Positions 25,999 through 36,608 are shown, numbered from the stretch's first letter. The stretch is DNA of 64,000 bases from an uncultured Gammaproteobacteria bacterium (GCA_958295485.1 OY282354.1:1116001-1180000); one strand, 5' to 3'. Translations and numbers: made by a program. The notes: a model not told the origin generated them from the letters alone.

Positions 25999-26065
25999 GA
26001 AATGGCCCTGTCACAACAAACCCGCAGATGAGAGCGCCGATTAAACCTTATTTGAAAGAGAACAA

Positions 26066-26881
26066 ATGATGGAGTTGAAGGAACTGATTGGCTATGAATT
26101 AGGCTCGCGGGAGTTAGCGTATTATGCGCGCGATACGATTTTATACGCCATCGCAGTCGGCGGTACCAGTGAGCGACTAGACCTTGTCTATGAACGGGAT
26201 TTACGCGCCTTGCCCGGCTATGCCTGTGCCCTGGGATTATGGGCGGTGGAGGCCGCCGGCGAATTGGGGGCCTATGACCATAAGCGGTCCCTGCATGCCT
26301 CACAAAAATTGATCATGCACCAACCCATGCCGGCAGAAGGCCCGGTTCAATCCAGCGGCCGCATTATCGGTGTCTGGGACAAGGGCAAGGCGTCGGTAGT
26401 CGATATCGAAGTATCATCGGAGATCTTTACTGCAACCTACGGCATTTTCCTGCCCGGTCTTGGCGGCTGGGGCGGTGAACGCGGCCCGTCAGGTTCAGCA
26501 AATGCAGAAACGCCTGAATACACCTGGACGGGCAGTTACACCAGTTTGCCCGACCATGCCACCTTGTACAGGTTGACCGGCGATTTGCACCCCATCCATA
26601 TCGATATGGACGTCGCCCGCGCAAACGGCTTTGACCGGCCCATATTGCATGGCCTCTGTACGCTGGGCATTGCCGCCAGGAAACTGGCTGAGGCCGTGGA
26701 TGCGCACCCGGCCGAGTTGCGCGAACTGGAAGCCCGCCTCGCCGCGCCGGTGATGCCCGGCGACACCATTGACATCGCTACGGGCAAGATCGCAGACGGC
26801 GGCTTGAACTTCGAGGCGACCGTTGCTGGCAACGCCGTCCTGAAAGCGGGCCGGGCCAGGTTTCAAACCTCCGCGCGTTAG
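26066..26881 (+). CDS. MaoC-family (R)-hydratase 2-like dehydratase
   Basis: 271 residues: double hot-dog fold, as in peroxisomal hydratase 2. The N-terminal half carries ARDTILYAIAVGG and the C-terminal half the catalytic hydratase motif YRLTGDLHPIHIDMDVARANGFDRPILHGLCTLG with its Asp and His. Hydrates trans-2-enoyl-CoA to (R)-3-hydroxyacyl-CoA. It stands 67 nt after the crotonase gene, still in operon range. An ATG-ATG pair leaves the start uncertain by one codon. Confidence 0.9.
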   Translation: MMELKELIGYELGSRELAYYARDTILYAIAVGGTSERLDLVYERDLRALPGYACALGLWAVEAAGELGAYDHKRSLHASQKLIMHQPMPAEGPVQSSGRIIGVWDKGKASVVDIEVSSEIFTATYGIFLPGLGGWGGERGPSGSANAETPEYTWTGSYTSLPDHATLYRLTGDLHPIHIDMDVARANGFDRPILHGLCTLGIAARKLAEAVDAHPAELRELEARLAAPVMPGDTIDIATGKIADGGLNFEATVAGNAVLKAGRARFQTSAR

Positions 26882-26959
26882 TGATAATCCCGGCGGAGTG
26901 ATAGAATAATGACACCCTGCAACACACGGTATTCCCGCTCACTTTAGATATAAGAAAAA

Positions 26960-27568
26960 ATGGATGAGCTCCCAGTCACGCCGAAAGGCAAGCGTACGCG
27001 CGCCGGTATTTTGGATGCCGCGCGCAAGGTCTTCGCCGAACAAGGCTATGTGGGCATGCGCATGGCCGACGTGGCCGACGAGGCAAAACTGTCCATGGGC
27101 GCCTTGTACCGCTACTTCAAAAACAAGGAAGACCTGTTTGCCAACCTGATTGAAGACATCCATGAAGTATTGCTGAAATCCAGCCGGGCCGTGCACGCCG
27201 ATTTTCGCAGCAAGCCATACGAGGCGCTATTGGAAGCCAATCGCGGCTACCTGGAACATTATTATGAGAACCGGGACGTCATGCGGGCATTTTTCGAGGC
27301 GATGACAGTGAACGAGCGCTACCGGAAAATATGGTGGGAAATGCGGGCGCATCACATTGAACGCTTTGTCCATGCCCTGAAGAAGCATCACGGCATAACG
27401 GAAGTCAACGGCGTGGACGTCACCGTTATTACCGAAGCGATGGCATCCATGGTCGAACAGTCCGCCTATTGCTGGTATGCGCAGGAGGAATTGCAGGCCG
27501 AAACCCTGCCGCTCGACATCGCCGCGAAAACGGTGACTATCATCTGGCATCAGGCCTTCTTTGAATAA
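26960..27568 (+). CDS. TetR/AcrR family regulator
   Basis: 202 residues. The N-terminal helix-turn-helix is canonical: RAGILDAARKVFAEQGYVGMRMADVADEAKLSMGALYRYFKNKEDLF; the C-terminal ligand domain is diverged. By position it could regulate the preceding CoA-dependent operon. Yet its stop codon is immediately followed, with no spacer, by the ATG of brxF, so it may be co-transcribed with the BREX island. No ribosome binding site for brxF is visible inside the TetR tail. Confidence 0.9.
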   Translation: MDELPVTPKGKRTRAGILDAARKVFAEQGYVGMRMADVADEAKLSMGALYRYFKNKEDLFANLIEDIHEVLLKSSRAVHADFRSKPYEALLEANRGYLEHYYENRDVMRAFFEAMTVNERYRKIWWEMRAHHIERFVHALKKHHGITEVNGVDVTVITEAMASMVEQSAYCWYAQEELQAETLPLDIAAKTVTIIWHQAFFE

Positions 27569-28048
27569 ATGAAAGCGGAACCACTTGCAGACCAGATCAT
27601 GCGAAAAGTCAGCCGCGCAGCCGGACTCTATCACCGGTTAATATTGGTCGTGGCGCCGGCAGGCGCCGGCAAAACCAGCGCGCTTCGGGATGTACGGGAG
27701 CGTACAGGCGCGCTACTGGTCAACGTGAACCTCGAACTTTCCCGCAGGATGCTGGAGTTGACCGAGCGCCAACGCACCTTGCAGGCATCTCGTCTTCTTG
27801 GGGAGATTGTCGGTAACGGTAACGAAGGCATGATCCTGCTTGACAATCTCGAGATCATCTTTGACGTTGGCCTGGCGCAAGACCCGCTGCAACTGCTCCG
27901 GGGACTTTCTCGCAACCAGACTGTGGTTGCCGCATGGAGCGGCGCGGTTACCAACAATTTACTGACCTATGCTGTTCCGAACCATCCTGAGTACAGACGT
28001 TATCCAGTGCATGATTTACTGGTGGCATGTCCAGAGGGGGCGAAATGA
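27569..28048 (+). CDS. brxF: BrxF-like small P-loop ATPase of BREX type 3
   Basis: 159 residues. A short P-loop protein with Walker A VVAPAGAGKTSALRDV near residue 30 and Walker B GMILLDNLEIIFD near residue 90. A P-loop protein of this length directly upstream of brxC is the hallmark of BREX type 3. BREX blocks phage replication and marks self DNA by methylation; the exact role of BrxF is unknown. The ATG at 27569 follows the TetR stop directly; a later ATG at 27599 is possible but would shorten the region before the P-loop. Confidence 0.82.
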   Translation: MKAEPLADQIMRKVSRAAGLYHRLILVVAPAGAGKTSALRDVRERTGALLVNVNLELSRRMLELTERQRTLQASRLLGEIVGNGNEGMILLDNLEIIFDVGLAQDPLQLLRGLSRNQTVVAAWSGAVTNNLLTYAVPNHPEYRRYPVHDLLVACPEGAK

Positions 28049-28081
28049 GGGCAGCAAATTCCATTGCAGGGTGCAGACGCG

Positions 28082-31000
28082 ATGAAATACGGTGACCTGG
28101 TTCAGTTTGAGCCTATCGAGTCCGTGGTGCAGTTGCGGGACGCCGACGAAGCGGCCGCAGCCCGGCAGCTTGTTGAGACCTACGTCATCTCCGGGGAAAT
28201 AGCGGAAAAACTGACGGGCTTGGTTATTCCCCAGTTGCAGTTCGAGCAGCCCACTGACAACAAAGGCCTGCTGGTGGTCGGCAACTACGGCACCGGCAAG
28301 TCCCATCTCATGTCGGTAATCTCCGTGCTTGCGGAGAATCCTGCTCTCGCCGACGGCTTGCATAATACCCAAGTGGCAGATGCCGCCCGTAAAATCGGCG
28401 GCAGGTTCAAGGTAGTCCGCACCGAGATCGGGGCCACCACCATGTCCCTGCGGGACATCCTTGTGGCTGAACTGGAGGAGCGCCTTGCGACGATGGGCGT
28501 GAGTTACAACTTTCCTTCCACCGACCAGGTATCCGGCAACAAGCGCTCCTTTGAAGACATGATGACCGCTTTCCACCAGAAGTTTCCAGACCACGGTTTG
28601 CTCCTCGTCGTGGACGAGCTACTCGATTATCTGCGCACCCGCAAGGACCAGGAACTCATCCTGGACCTGAATTTCCTTCGTGAAATCGGCGAGGTTTGCA
28701 AGGACCTGCGTTTCCGCTTCGTGGCCGGTGTTCAGGAAGCCATCTTTGACAGTCCGCGTTTTTCCTTCGTGGCCGATAGTGTTCGCCGGGTGAAGGATCG
28801 CTTTGAACAAGTACGCATCGCCAGCAGGGACGTTAAATTCGTGGTTGCTGAGCGGTTGCTCAGGAAGACCGGCGAGCAGCAAACCAGGATACGCGAGTAC
28901 CTGACGCCCTTCAGCAAGTTCTACAGCCATATAAACGAGCGTATGGACGAGTTCGTTCGTCTTTTCCCGGTGCATCCCGACTACATCGACACCTTTGAAC
29001 GGGTGACTATCGTGGAGAAGCGCGAGGCGCTGAGAACGATCTCCTCAGCCATGAAGAAGATGTTCGATCAGGACGTGCCGAGCGACCACCCCGGACTCAT
29101 TGCCTACGACACCTATTGGAACAATCTCCGCGAGAACCCATCCTTCCGCGCTATTCCGGAAATCAGGGAAGTGATCGAGTGCAGCGAAGTGTTGGAGTCC
29201 CGCATCCGGCTGGCCTTCACACGCCCGGCTTACCAACCCATGGCATTGCGGATCATCCATGCCCTGTCGGTCCACCGGCTTACCACCCGCGACATCTACG
29301 CCCCCTTAGGCGCGACGGCCCAGGAGTTGCGCGACGGACTCTGCCTGTATCAACCCGGCATCGAGGACTTGGGCGGCGACCCGGCCGACGACCTGTTATC
29401 CCAAGTGGAGACCGTCCTGCGGGAAATCCACAAGACGGTCAGCGGGCAGTTTATCTCATCGAACCCGGACAACCGCCAGTTCTATCTTGACCTGAAGAAA
29501 ACCGATGACTTCGACGCGCTGATCGAGAAACGGGCCGAGAGCCTCGATTCATCTCAATTGGACCGTTACTACTACGAGGCCCTGAAACGGGTCATGGAGT
29601 GTACCGACCAAACCTACGTGACCGGCTACAAGATTTGGCAACATGAACTGGAATGGCTTGAACGTAAGACTGCGCGCCAGGGATACCTCTTTTTCGGTGC
29701 GCCCAACGAACGTTCCACCGCCGTCCCCCCACGGGATTTCTACCTTTATTTCATTCAGCCCTTCGATGCGCCGCGCTTCAAGGACGAGAAGAAGTCCGAC
29801 GAATTGTTTCTGCGGCTCACTAACCCGGACGATGAATTCCGCACTGCGCTGGGCAATTATGCCGCCGCCCTGAACCTGGCTTCCACTTCTTCCGGGCACG
29901 CCAAGTCCATCTACGAGTCCAAGGCGTCCGATTTTCTACAGGGCTTGGTGCAGTGGTTGCAAAAACACATCAACGATGCCTTCGAGATCACTTGGCAGGG
30001 GCGCGCCAAGTCGTTCCCCGAATGGGCCAAGGGCAAGTCCATCCGGAAACTCTCTGGCATCGGCTCCCATGAGCGCATCAACTTCCGCGACTTGGTGAAT
30101 ACCGTTTCCGGCGTTTGTCTGGACGCCCACTTCCAGGACCAGGCGCCCGAATACCCCATCTTTCCGGTGCTCATCACCGGGGGCAACCGGGCCCAGGCCG
30201 CGCAAGATGCCCTGCGCGCCATAGCAGGGCAAAACCGCACCAAGCAGGCCACCGCCGTACTCGATGCCTTGGAATTGCTGGACGGCGTACGCATCGACCC
30301 CGGCAAATCAAAATACGCAAGACACATCCTGGGGATGTTCAAGAAGAAGGGACACGGACAGGTGGTCAATCGTCCAGAGTTGATCCAAGACGATAAAGGC
30401 GTGGAATACATGGACAAGGACTATCAACGCCTGGAGCCGGAATGGGTTGCTGTCGTCCTGGCCACCCTGGTTTACTCCGGCGACTTGGTTCTCGCTATCC
30501 CGGGCAGGAAGTTCGATGCCACCGGTCTGTCACAGTTGGCGGGGACCGAGGTGGATGAACTCATGCAGTTCAAACACATCGAACAGCCCAAGGACTGGAA
30601 TCTCCCGGCGCTCAAGACCCTGTTTGAACTGCTTGGTCTCACGCCCGGCATGGCACAACTGGTTACCCAAAATAAAGAAGAACCGGTCCGGCAGCTTCAA
30701 ATAGCCATCACCGAAGCGGTGGGGAAGCTGATACGCTCGCAACAGAGCCTGCAAAGCGGACTGCCCTTCTGGCGCCGGAACCTGCTTGTCGAAGAAAAGA
30801 CGCAGGCGCTTCGCGCCCGGCTGGATGACACCAAGACCTTCCTGGAATCGCTCCAGGTCTATACTTCTCCCGGCAAGTTCAAGAATTTTCGGTACGACGT
30901 CCAAGCAGTCACATCTTACCAGCATGGTCTTGATTCTCTCGCGGAGATCGAAGCCCTCCAGGGACTGGTGGCCGACCTCGGTTCCACCGCTGCGTTCCTT

Positions 31001-31810
31001 TCCACGGCCGAGGCAGCGCTGCCAATGGAACACGAATGGTTGGGCAAGACACAAAGGACGCGTGATGAAGTTCTCGCCCAACTCGACGAGCCGGATAAGC
31101 GCGGCGTGGCCACCTTTCGTCAACAGACACAGCGCAAACTGACTAATCTCAAGAAAGACTATGTAAAGACCTACCTGGAACTACATGCCAAGGCACGGCT
31201 GGGTGTAAACGAAGACAAGCGTAAGACTGCTCTCCTGGGTGACGAGCGTCTCAAAGCGTTGCAGAAGTTATCCGCCATTAAGTTGATGCCTCGCCAGCAT
31301 CTTACTGATTTTCAAGACCGCCTGGCCGAATTGAAGAGCTGCTTTACCCTGACGGAACGAGACCTGGATGCCTCGCCTGTCTGTCCTCACTGCGACTACA
31401 AGCCCGGCGCAGAGCCGCCCACCGCTTGGGCCGGCGCGAAACTGGATAGCCTGGACAAGGAACTGGACAAACTAATTGCTGACTGGACCTGGGCGCTGCT
31501 CACCAACCTGGAGGACCCGACTACCCAGGGTAACCTGGATTTGCTCAAGCCCGAACCAAGGAAACTGGTGAACGACTTCATCAGGAAGCAGTCCCTGCCG
31601 GACGCTCTCGACCAGGACTTCATCCAGGCCCTGGACGAGATGCTTTCAGGGCTCGAGAAGGTATCAGTTGATACTGCGGATCTTCGCGCGGCCCTGCTTT
31701 CCGGCGGCTCACCGACAACGCCTACGGAGATGAAAAAGCGGTTTGAAGAATATCTGGACAAACTCACGAAAGGCAAGGAACCCGGCAAGGTAAGGATCGT
31801 GCTGGAGTGA
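28082..31810 (+). CDS. brxC: BrxC-like large ATPase of BREX type 3
   Basis: 1242 residues. Walker [14 protein letters not shown] at residues 67-79 and Walker [13 protein letters not shown] follow the BrxC/PglY pattern (DUF6079-type). Long helical middle and C-terminal parts follow, and a single CxxC knuckle ([12 protein letters not shown]) lies near residue 1117. BrxC proteins are AAA+-like ATPases essential for BREX defence. The frame opens at 28064 but the ATG at 28082 ([13 protein letters not shown]) matches the family N-terminus. It follows brxF by 33 nt. Confidence 0.9.
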   Translation: MKYGDLVQFEPIESVVQLRDADEAAAARQLVETYVISGEIAEKLTGLVIPQLQFEQPTDNKGLLVVGNYGTGKSHLMSVISVLAENPALADGLHNTQVADAARKIGGRFKVVRTEIGATTMSLRDILVAELEERLATMGVSYNFPSTDQVSGNKRSFEDMMTAFHQKFPDHGLLLVVDELLDYLRTRKDQELILDLNFLREIGEVCKDLRFRFVAGVQEAIFDSPRFSFVADSVRRVKDRFEQVRIASRDVKFVVAERLLRKTGEQQTRIREYLTPFSKFYSHINERMDEFVRLFPVHPDYIDTFERVTIVEKREALRTISSAMKKMFDQDVPSDHPGLIAYDTYWNNLRENPSFRAIPEIREVIECSEVLESRIRLAFTRPAYQPMALRIIHALSVHRLTTRDIYAPLGATAQELRDGLCLYQPGIEDLGGDPADDLLSQVETVLREIHKTVSGQFISSNPDNRQFYLDLKKTDDFDALIEKRAESLDSSQLDRYYYEALKRVMECTDQTYVTGYKIWQHELEWLERKTARQGYLFFGAPNERSTAVPPRDFYLYFIQPFDAPRFKDEKKSDELFLRLTNPDDEFRTALGNYAAALNLASTSSGHAKSIYESKASDFLQGLVQWLQKHINDAFEITWQGRAKSFPEWAKGKSIRKLSGIGSHERINFRDLVNTVSGVCLDAHFQDQAPEYPIFPVLITGGNRAQAAQDALRAIAGQNRTKQATAVLDALELLDGVRIDPGKSKYARHILGMFKKKGHGQVVNRPELIQDDKGVEYMDKDYQRLEPEWVAVVLATLVYSGDLVLAIPGRKFDATGLSQLAGTEVDELMQFKHIEQPKDWNLPALKTLFELLGLTPGMAQLVTQNKEEPVRQLQIAITEAVGKLIRSQQSLQSGLPFWRRNLLVEEKTQALRARLDDTKTFLESLQVYTSPGKFKNFRYDVQAVTSYQHGLDSLAEIEALQGLVADLGSTAAFLSTAEAALPMEHEWLGKTQRTRDEVLAQLDEPDKRGVATFRQQTQRKLTNLKKDYVKTYLELHAKARLGVNEDKRKTALLGDERLKALQKLSAIKLMPRQHLTDFQDRLAELKSCFTLTERDLDASPVCPHCDYKPGAEPPTAWAGAKLDSLDKELDKLIADWTWALLTNLEDPTTQGNLDLLKPEPRKLVNDFIRKQSLPDALDQDFIQALDEMLSGLEKVSVDTADLRAALLSGGSPTTPTEMKKRFEEYLDKLTKGKEPGKVRIVLE

Positions 31811-31814
31811 CCCC

Positions 31815-33707
31815 ATGACACAGGATGAACTGATAAAATTGCTCAGTGCGCATGAATGGCGTGACGTTGAGTTCAAGGAAGCGCGGAGTGACGTACCGAA
31901 AAATGTCTATGAGACAGTATCCGCCTTTGCAAACACCGATGGCGGGCATCTTGTGTTTGGTGTCAGGAAAAACGGACAAAACTTCGAAGTTGTCGGAGTC
32001 CTTGATATTGACAAGGTTCAGGGTGATTTTCTGACTACGTTGCGCCAGCGCGACAAGCTGAGCGTCATCGTGAAAGTCCATGGAGAATTGCACAAACATG
32101 GTGAGTCAGACCTGCTCATCTTCTATGTGCCGGAAGTCCATCGTTCGGAGAAGCCCGTATTCCTTAACGGTGACATTCGCCGATCATATATTCGCAGTGG
32201 GGGCAGCGATGTACGTTGTTCGGACAACGAGCGAAACCGCTTCCTTGTGGATGCCGCTGTCGACCGTTACGACGGCCAGCCTGTCGGCTTGGACCTGAGC
32301 AAGGCGTTCGACCTGGAGAGCATCAGGTGGTATCGGGCGGTCTACGAGGGGCGACCGGGGAACCGATCCTATGCAACGCTATCCAATACAGATTTTCTTA
32401 ACCAGATGGGCTTGCTCGTTGAGCAGCATGGTCAAGTATCTCCTTCGCGCGCGGCGATTTTTTTGTTTGGAACCAATGCGACCTTCCGTCAATTTTTGCC
32501 ACGGCCTGTCGTGGATTGCCAGCGATTTTCGCTGGCTCGCGACTTGGCAGACACGGGTGAACGCTGGGTCGACCGCATCGTTCTTGACGAAAACCTCATC
32601 TGTACTTGGCAAGCCCTTATCATTTGGTATCAGAGCTTTGCAGATCGACCATTCCGGGTTGACCCGGCATCCTTGCAGCGTGACGACACGCCACCGGATT
32701 ACCGTGCTTTTCGCGAATCAATGGTTAACCTTCTCACACACCAGGATTATTCCGACCATTCTCGCAAAGCGGAGATCCGCCACTATACCGACCAGACCGT
32801 TTTCTGGAATCCCGGCGACGCCTTCGCTACCGATGCTGACCTGCTCGAACCTGGTGAAAAGGAGGTTCGCAATCCACGGATTGTGACCGCTTTCCGACGC
32901 ATTGGTCTGAGCGAAAACGCCGGATGGGGACTGCGCGATGTCTTCCGCAACTGGCAACAGTCAGGCCACATCCCACCTGTTATCACCAACAATAAAGGAC
33001 GCAAGTGCTTTGAACTCGTCCTGAAAAAGGAAGAGCTTCTATCAGAACAACAGGTTCTTTTTCAGGCAAGCCTCGGTGTGCATCTCACCGACGAGCAGGC
33101 TAGGGTATTCGCCTTTGCCTGCCGGGAGAAGACGATCACGGTTCTGCAAATCAAGGCCGTGACGGGTCTTACAGGATCGCAGGCGGTAGAGCTTGCCGAT
33201 GCCTTGACGACGAAAATTCTCCTTAAAGCTGTCGAAGTCGGCAAAACGTATGCTCTGACCGAGCATCTGGAGGACCAGTTTCGCCAGACTGACCAAGCAG
33301 ACTCATACAGTGAGGACTTGTCCACTGCGCAAGTCGATGAACCAGTGAGGAACTTGGTCACTGACCAAGTTGACGACTTGATGGGAGACTTGGTCAGTGA
33401 CCAAGTTGGCAGCCCTGAGGCCAGCTTGGTCACTCCTTTACTGATCAACCTGACCGACCGCCAACGGAAGATTATCAAGCTTTGTGAAGTACCCCGAAAG
33501 CAGGCCGCTCTCATGCGGGAAATAGGACTCACACACCGCACATTCTTTCGCCGGAAGCACCTGGAACCGCTTATACATGCCAAACTGATTCGTATGACGC
33601 ATCCGGACGAGTCCAACCACCCGGATCAGGCCTACGTGGTGACAGAGGCCGGACGCGGGCTTTTGAGCGCCCGGAAAAAAGCAACTGATGGGGAGGCGAA
33701 CGAGTGA
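31815..33707 (+). CDS. AlbA_2/HATPase-type ATP-binding regulator inserted in BREX
   Basis: 630 residues. The N-terminal Schlafen/AlbA_2-like domain reads EFKEARSDVPKNVYETVSAFANTDGGHLVFGV; a GHKL-type ATP-binding part follows at about 300-420 (RESMVNLLTHQDYSD, then ENAGWGLRDVFRNWQ), then helix-turn-helix segments. From about residue 500 come four 12-residue repeats containing L-V-x-D-Q-V, encoded by 36-nt palindromic units, then a C-terminal winged helix. It sits 4 nt behind brxC and 120 nt before pglXI, so it is in the operon though not a core BREX gene. Likely a regulator or effector; unproven. Confidence 0.85.
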   Translation: MTQDELIKLLSAHEWRDVEFKEARSDVPKNVYETVSAFANTDGGHLVFGVRKNGQNFEVVGVLDIDKVQGDFLTTLRQRDKLSVIVKVHGELHKHGESDLLIFYVPEVHRSEKPVFLNGDIRRSYIRSGGSDVRCSDNERNRFLVDAAVDRYDGQPVGLDLSKAFDLESIRWYRAVYEGRPGNRSYATLSNTDFLNQMGLLVEQHGQVSPSRAAIFLFGTNATFRQFLPRPVVDCQRFSLARDLADTGERWVDRIVLDENLICTWQALIIWYQSFADRPFRVDPASLQRDDTPPDYRAFRESMVNLLTHQDYSDHSRKAEIRHYTDQTVFWNPGDAFATDADLLEPGEKEVRNPRIVTAFRRIGLSENAGWGLRDVFRNWQQSGHIPPVITNNKGRKCFELVLKKEELLSEQQVLFQASLGVHLTDEQARVFAFACREKTITVLQIKAVTGLTGSQAVELADALTTKILLKAVEVGKTYALTEHLEDQFRQTDQADSYSEDLSTAQVDEPVRNLVTDQVDDLMGDLVSDQVGSPEASLVTPLLINLTDRQRKIIKLCEVPRKQAALMREIGLTHRTFFRRKHLEPLIHAKLIRMTHPDESNHPDQAYVVTEAGRGLLSARKKATDGEANE

Positions 33708-33783
33708 TAAAAGACCTTGTCACACCAACTTGGTCACTGTACAAGTCGAAGCGCCAGTGGGAGACTTGGTCACTGCACAAACT
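33315..33783. repeat. 36-nt tandem palindromic repeats in and behind the AlbA_2 gene
   Basis: Units start at 33315, 33351, 33387 and 33423 (36-nt spacing, in frame, 12 codons). Two more units lie after the stop codon at 33727 and 33763, again 36 nt apart but in a different frame. Each unit centres on cttggtca-N-tgaccaag; the unit at 33351-33371 has perfect 10-bp arms and that at 33388-33406 perfect 9-bp arms. The region between 33435 and 33726 codes for the C-terminal winged helix. Confidence 0.85.
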
Positions 33784-33827
33784 CCTAAAGGTAAACAATC
33801 CAGGCAAGGACAACAGTGAGGATAAAG

Positions 33828-36608
33828 ATGCCTGAATATAAGGACAACTCATCCCTGTTTCAGGAAACCTACGCGAAAACTGGCGGGACGGCGGAATGTT
33901 TGGGTATGACCTTCGAGAACGACGAGCAGCGCCGGAAGTATTTCCTGGAGAAGCTGCGCGAGAAACTCAAAGACCCCGAGTTCCGCAAGATCGAGGGATT
34001 TCCCATTGGCGAGGACGAAGACATCCTGGCACTGTCCGACCCGCCCTACTACACGGCCTGCCCGAATCCGTTCCTGGCGGAGTTCGTCGCGCAGCACAGT
34101 CGTCTGTATCACCCGGAGGAAGCATATCTTCGCAAGCCATTTGCCGTGGATGTAAGTGTTGGCAAGACCGATCCGCTCTACAAGGCGCATGGCTACCATA
34201 CCAAAGTGCCACATCTAGCTATCGTTCCGTCCATCCTCCATTACACGAAGCCAGGCGACATCGTCCTAGATGGATTCTGCGGCTCTGGTATGACTGGCGT
34301 TGCAGCTCAGTGGTGTGGAACGGTGGCGCCAAAATACCGCCAAGAAATCGAACGAAAGTGGGAAGAGGAAGGCCGAAAGGCGCCAGAGTGGGGTACGCGT
34401 CGCGTGATTCTGGGCGACCTTTCGCCAGCGGCGACCTTCATTACCGCTAACTATAACATTCCGTTCGATGTCAGTGAATTTGCAAGGGCGGCCCAGAAGA
34501 TTCTCGACGAAGTGGAACAAGAGATCGGCTGGATGTATGAGACTCTGCACACGGATGAGAAAACCAAGGGGCGGATCAACTACACTGTTTGGAGTGAGGT
34601 ATTTTCATGTCGGGAGTGCGCGGGTGAGGTGGTATTCATGAAGGAGGCACTCGACCCAGAAACGAAACAGGTAAGCAAGTATATCGAATGCCCACATTGT
34701 AGTTCTATCGCTGTCAAGGAGCAGATGGATCTCCAGTTCGAGAGTTTCTTCGACACAGTCCGCCAGCGTACTGATCTTCGCCCTAAGCGAGTCCCAGTGC
34801 TCATCAACTACACGGTAGGAAGGCGGAAGTATGAGAAGGAACCTGACATTAGAGACCTTGAACTACTGAAGCGGATAGCTGATCTGGATATGCCAACGGA
34901 AGTCCCGACAGTTGAGCTCCCGGATTGCCAGATGACTCGAGTTGGACGCATGCGTACGACGCGTACAAATCGCGTTCATCATATGTTTCTGCCCCGGGCC
35001 GCTCACGCATTGGCAGCATTGTGGCGTTGTGCTAACCATGCGAATAGTACACGCCTTCGTAATATATTACTTTTCTTTGTCGAACAAGCGATTGTCACGA
35101 TGTCTATACTTAATCGATTTCGTGCTAATCAAGGATCTCAATCGAACCAAGTATTAAGTGGTGTGTACTATGTTCCGTCCCAGATTGCAGAGATTACACC
35201 TTGGTATCGATTTGACAGGAAAGTTGTTCAGGTGCCTAGGTCATTTGAACGATTATCGTCGTTGACACAATGTACGATCGTTACGACCGGTGATTGCGCG
35301 ACATTTGCTATCCCCAATAACTCCATAGATTACGTGTTCACCGACCCACCTTTCGGAGAAAACATCTATTACGCCGACCTCAACTATCTTATAGAGTCGT
35401 GGTACCGTGTCCATACCTGTGGTAAGCCTGAAGCAATCGTAGATAGAGCGAAGAATAAGACGATTTTAGACTACCAGCACTTGATGCAGCGGTGTTTCGA
35501 GGAATACCACCGTATTCTTAAACCGGGCCGCTGGATGACCGTCGTTTTCCACAACTCCAAAAATGCTGTATGGAATGCCATCCAGGAGGCCATGCTCGCC
35601 GCTGGATTCGTAGTTGCAGACGTTAGGACCCTCGACAAAAAGCAGGGTTCTTTCCGGCAAGTTACGAGTACGGCCGTCAAGCAAGACCTCGTTATCTCTG
35701 CCTATAAACCCAACAGTGGTCTTGAAGACCGCTTCAAACTAGTGGCTGGAACCGACGATGGTGCTTGGGATTTCGTCCGTACTCACATGCGACAGCTCCC
35801 CGTGTTTGTTTCCAAAGAAGGGCAAGCCGAGGTCATCGCTGAACGCTTGAACCACCTTCTTTTCAATCGTATGGTGGCTTTCCATGTTCAGCGCGGTGTA
35901 ACAATTCCTCTCTCCGCGGCTGAGTTCTACGCCGGCCTGGAGCAACGCTTCCCAGCGCGCTACGGCATGTACTTCTTGCCGGACCAGGTGGTTGAGTATG
36001 ATAAGAAACACATGACGGTCAAGGAGGTACTCCAACTACAGCTTTTCGTCTCCGACGAGGCATCGGCCATCCAGTGGCTCAAGCAGCAGCTAACGAAGAA
36101 ACCCCAGACCTTCCAGGACATCCATCCACAGTTCTTGAGGGAAATCGGCGGCTGGCAGAAGCATGAAAAGGTCCTGGAGCTTTCTGAGTTACTCCGGGAA
36201 AATTTCTTGTCCTACGCCGGCAAAAGCGAGGTGCCCAGCCAGATACACAGCTACCTCTCCTCGAACTGCAAGGAATTGCGTAACCGTCAGAAGAACGACC
36301 CGGCACTTCAAGCCAAGGCCAGAAACCGCTGGTATGTGCCTGATCCGAACAAGGCCAAAGACCTGGAGATGGTGCGCGAACGAACGTTGCTGCGCGAATT
36401 CAAGGAGTACGAGGAATCGAAACAGAGACGCCTGAAAGTATTTCGCCTTGAGGCCGTCCGGGCCGGATTCAGGAAAGCATGGCAGGAACGCAACTACGCC
36501 ACAATTATCGCCGTGGCCAGCAAGATACCGGAAAGAATCCTCCAGGAAGACCCCAAACTCCTCATGTGGTACGATCAAGCGCTCACCCGTTTGGAGGAGA
36601 AGGTGTGA
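33828..36608 (+). CDS. pglXI: PglXI-like DNA methyltransferase of BREX type 3
   Basis: 926 residues. SAM-binding motif FCGSGMTG lies at about residues 150-157 (GDIVLDGFCGSGMT), and the catalytic motif TDPPFGENIYYADLNYLIESW at about 505-525. An additional DPPY occurs at 71-74. Long separation of the two motifs leaves a middle region (about 180-500) for target recognition; a zinc-knuckle-like CRECAG...CPHCSS sits there. Start chosen at 33828 behind AGTGAGGA. The middle of the gene (about 34.9-35.5 kb) is visibly AT-richer than its ends. Its stop overlaps the brxHII GTG. Expected to methylate host adenines as the self mark. Confidence 0.87.
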   Translation: MPEYKDNSSLFQETYAKTGGTAECLGMTFENDEQRRKYFLEKLREKLKDPEFRKIEGFPIGEDEDILALSDPPYYTACPNPFLAEFVAQHSRLYHPEEAYLRKPFAVDVSVGKTDPLYKAHGYHTKVPHLAIVPSILHYTKPGDIVLDGFCGSGMTGVAAQWCGTVAPKYRQEIERKWEEEGRKAPEWGTRRVILGDLSPAATFITANYNIPFDVSEFARAAQKILDEVEQEIGWMYETLHTDEKTKGRINYTVWSEVFSCRECAGEVVFMKEALDPETKQVSKYIECPHCSSIAVKEQMDLQFESFFDTVRQRTDLRPKRVPVLINYTVGRRKYEKEPDIRDLELLKRIADLDMPTEVPTVELPDCQMTRVGRMRTTRTNRVHHMFLPRAAHALAALWRCANHANSTRLRNILLFFVEQAIVTMSILNRFRANQGSQSNQVLSGVYYVPSQIAEITPWYRFDRKVVQVPRSFERLSSLTQCTIVTTGDCATFAIPNNSIDYVFTDPPFGENIYYADLNYLIESWYRVHTCGKPEAIVDRAKNKTILDYQHLMQRCFEEYHRILKPGRWMTVVFHNSKNAVWNAIQEAMLAAGFVVADVRTLDKKQGSFRQVTSTAVKQDLVISAYKPNSGLEDRFKLVAGTDDGAWDFVRTHMRQLPVFVSKEGQAEVIAERLNHLLFNRMVAFHVQRGVTIPLSAAEFYAGLEQRFPARYGMYFLPDQVVEYDKKHMTVKEVLQLQLFVSDEASAIQWLKQQLTKKPQTFQDIHPQFLREIGGWQKHEKVLELSELLRENFLSYAGKSEVPSQIHSYLSSNCKELRNRQKNDPALQAKARNRWYVPDPNKAKDLEMVRERTLLREFKEYEESKQRRLKVFRLEAVRAGFRKAWQERNYATIIAVASKIPERILQEDPKLLMWYDQALTRLEEKV

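Noticed and set aside
25383..26303. 306-codon minus-strand open frame
   Set aside because: Antisense to the crotonase and MaoC genes; no motif.
33315..33783. 36-nt spaced repeats as a CRISPR array
   Set aside because: The units are contiguous coding repeats with no unique spacers, palindromic, in frame within a protein; no cas genes nearby.
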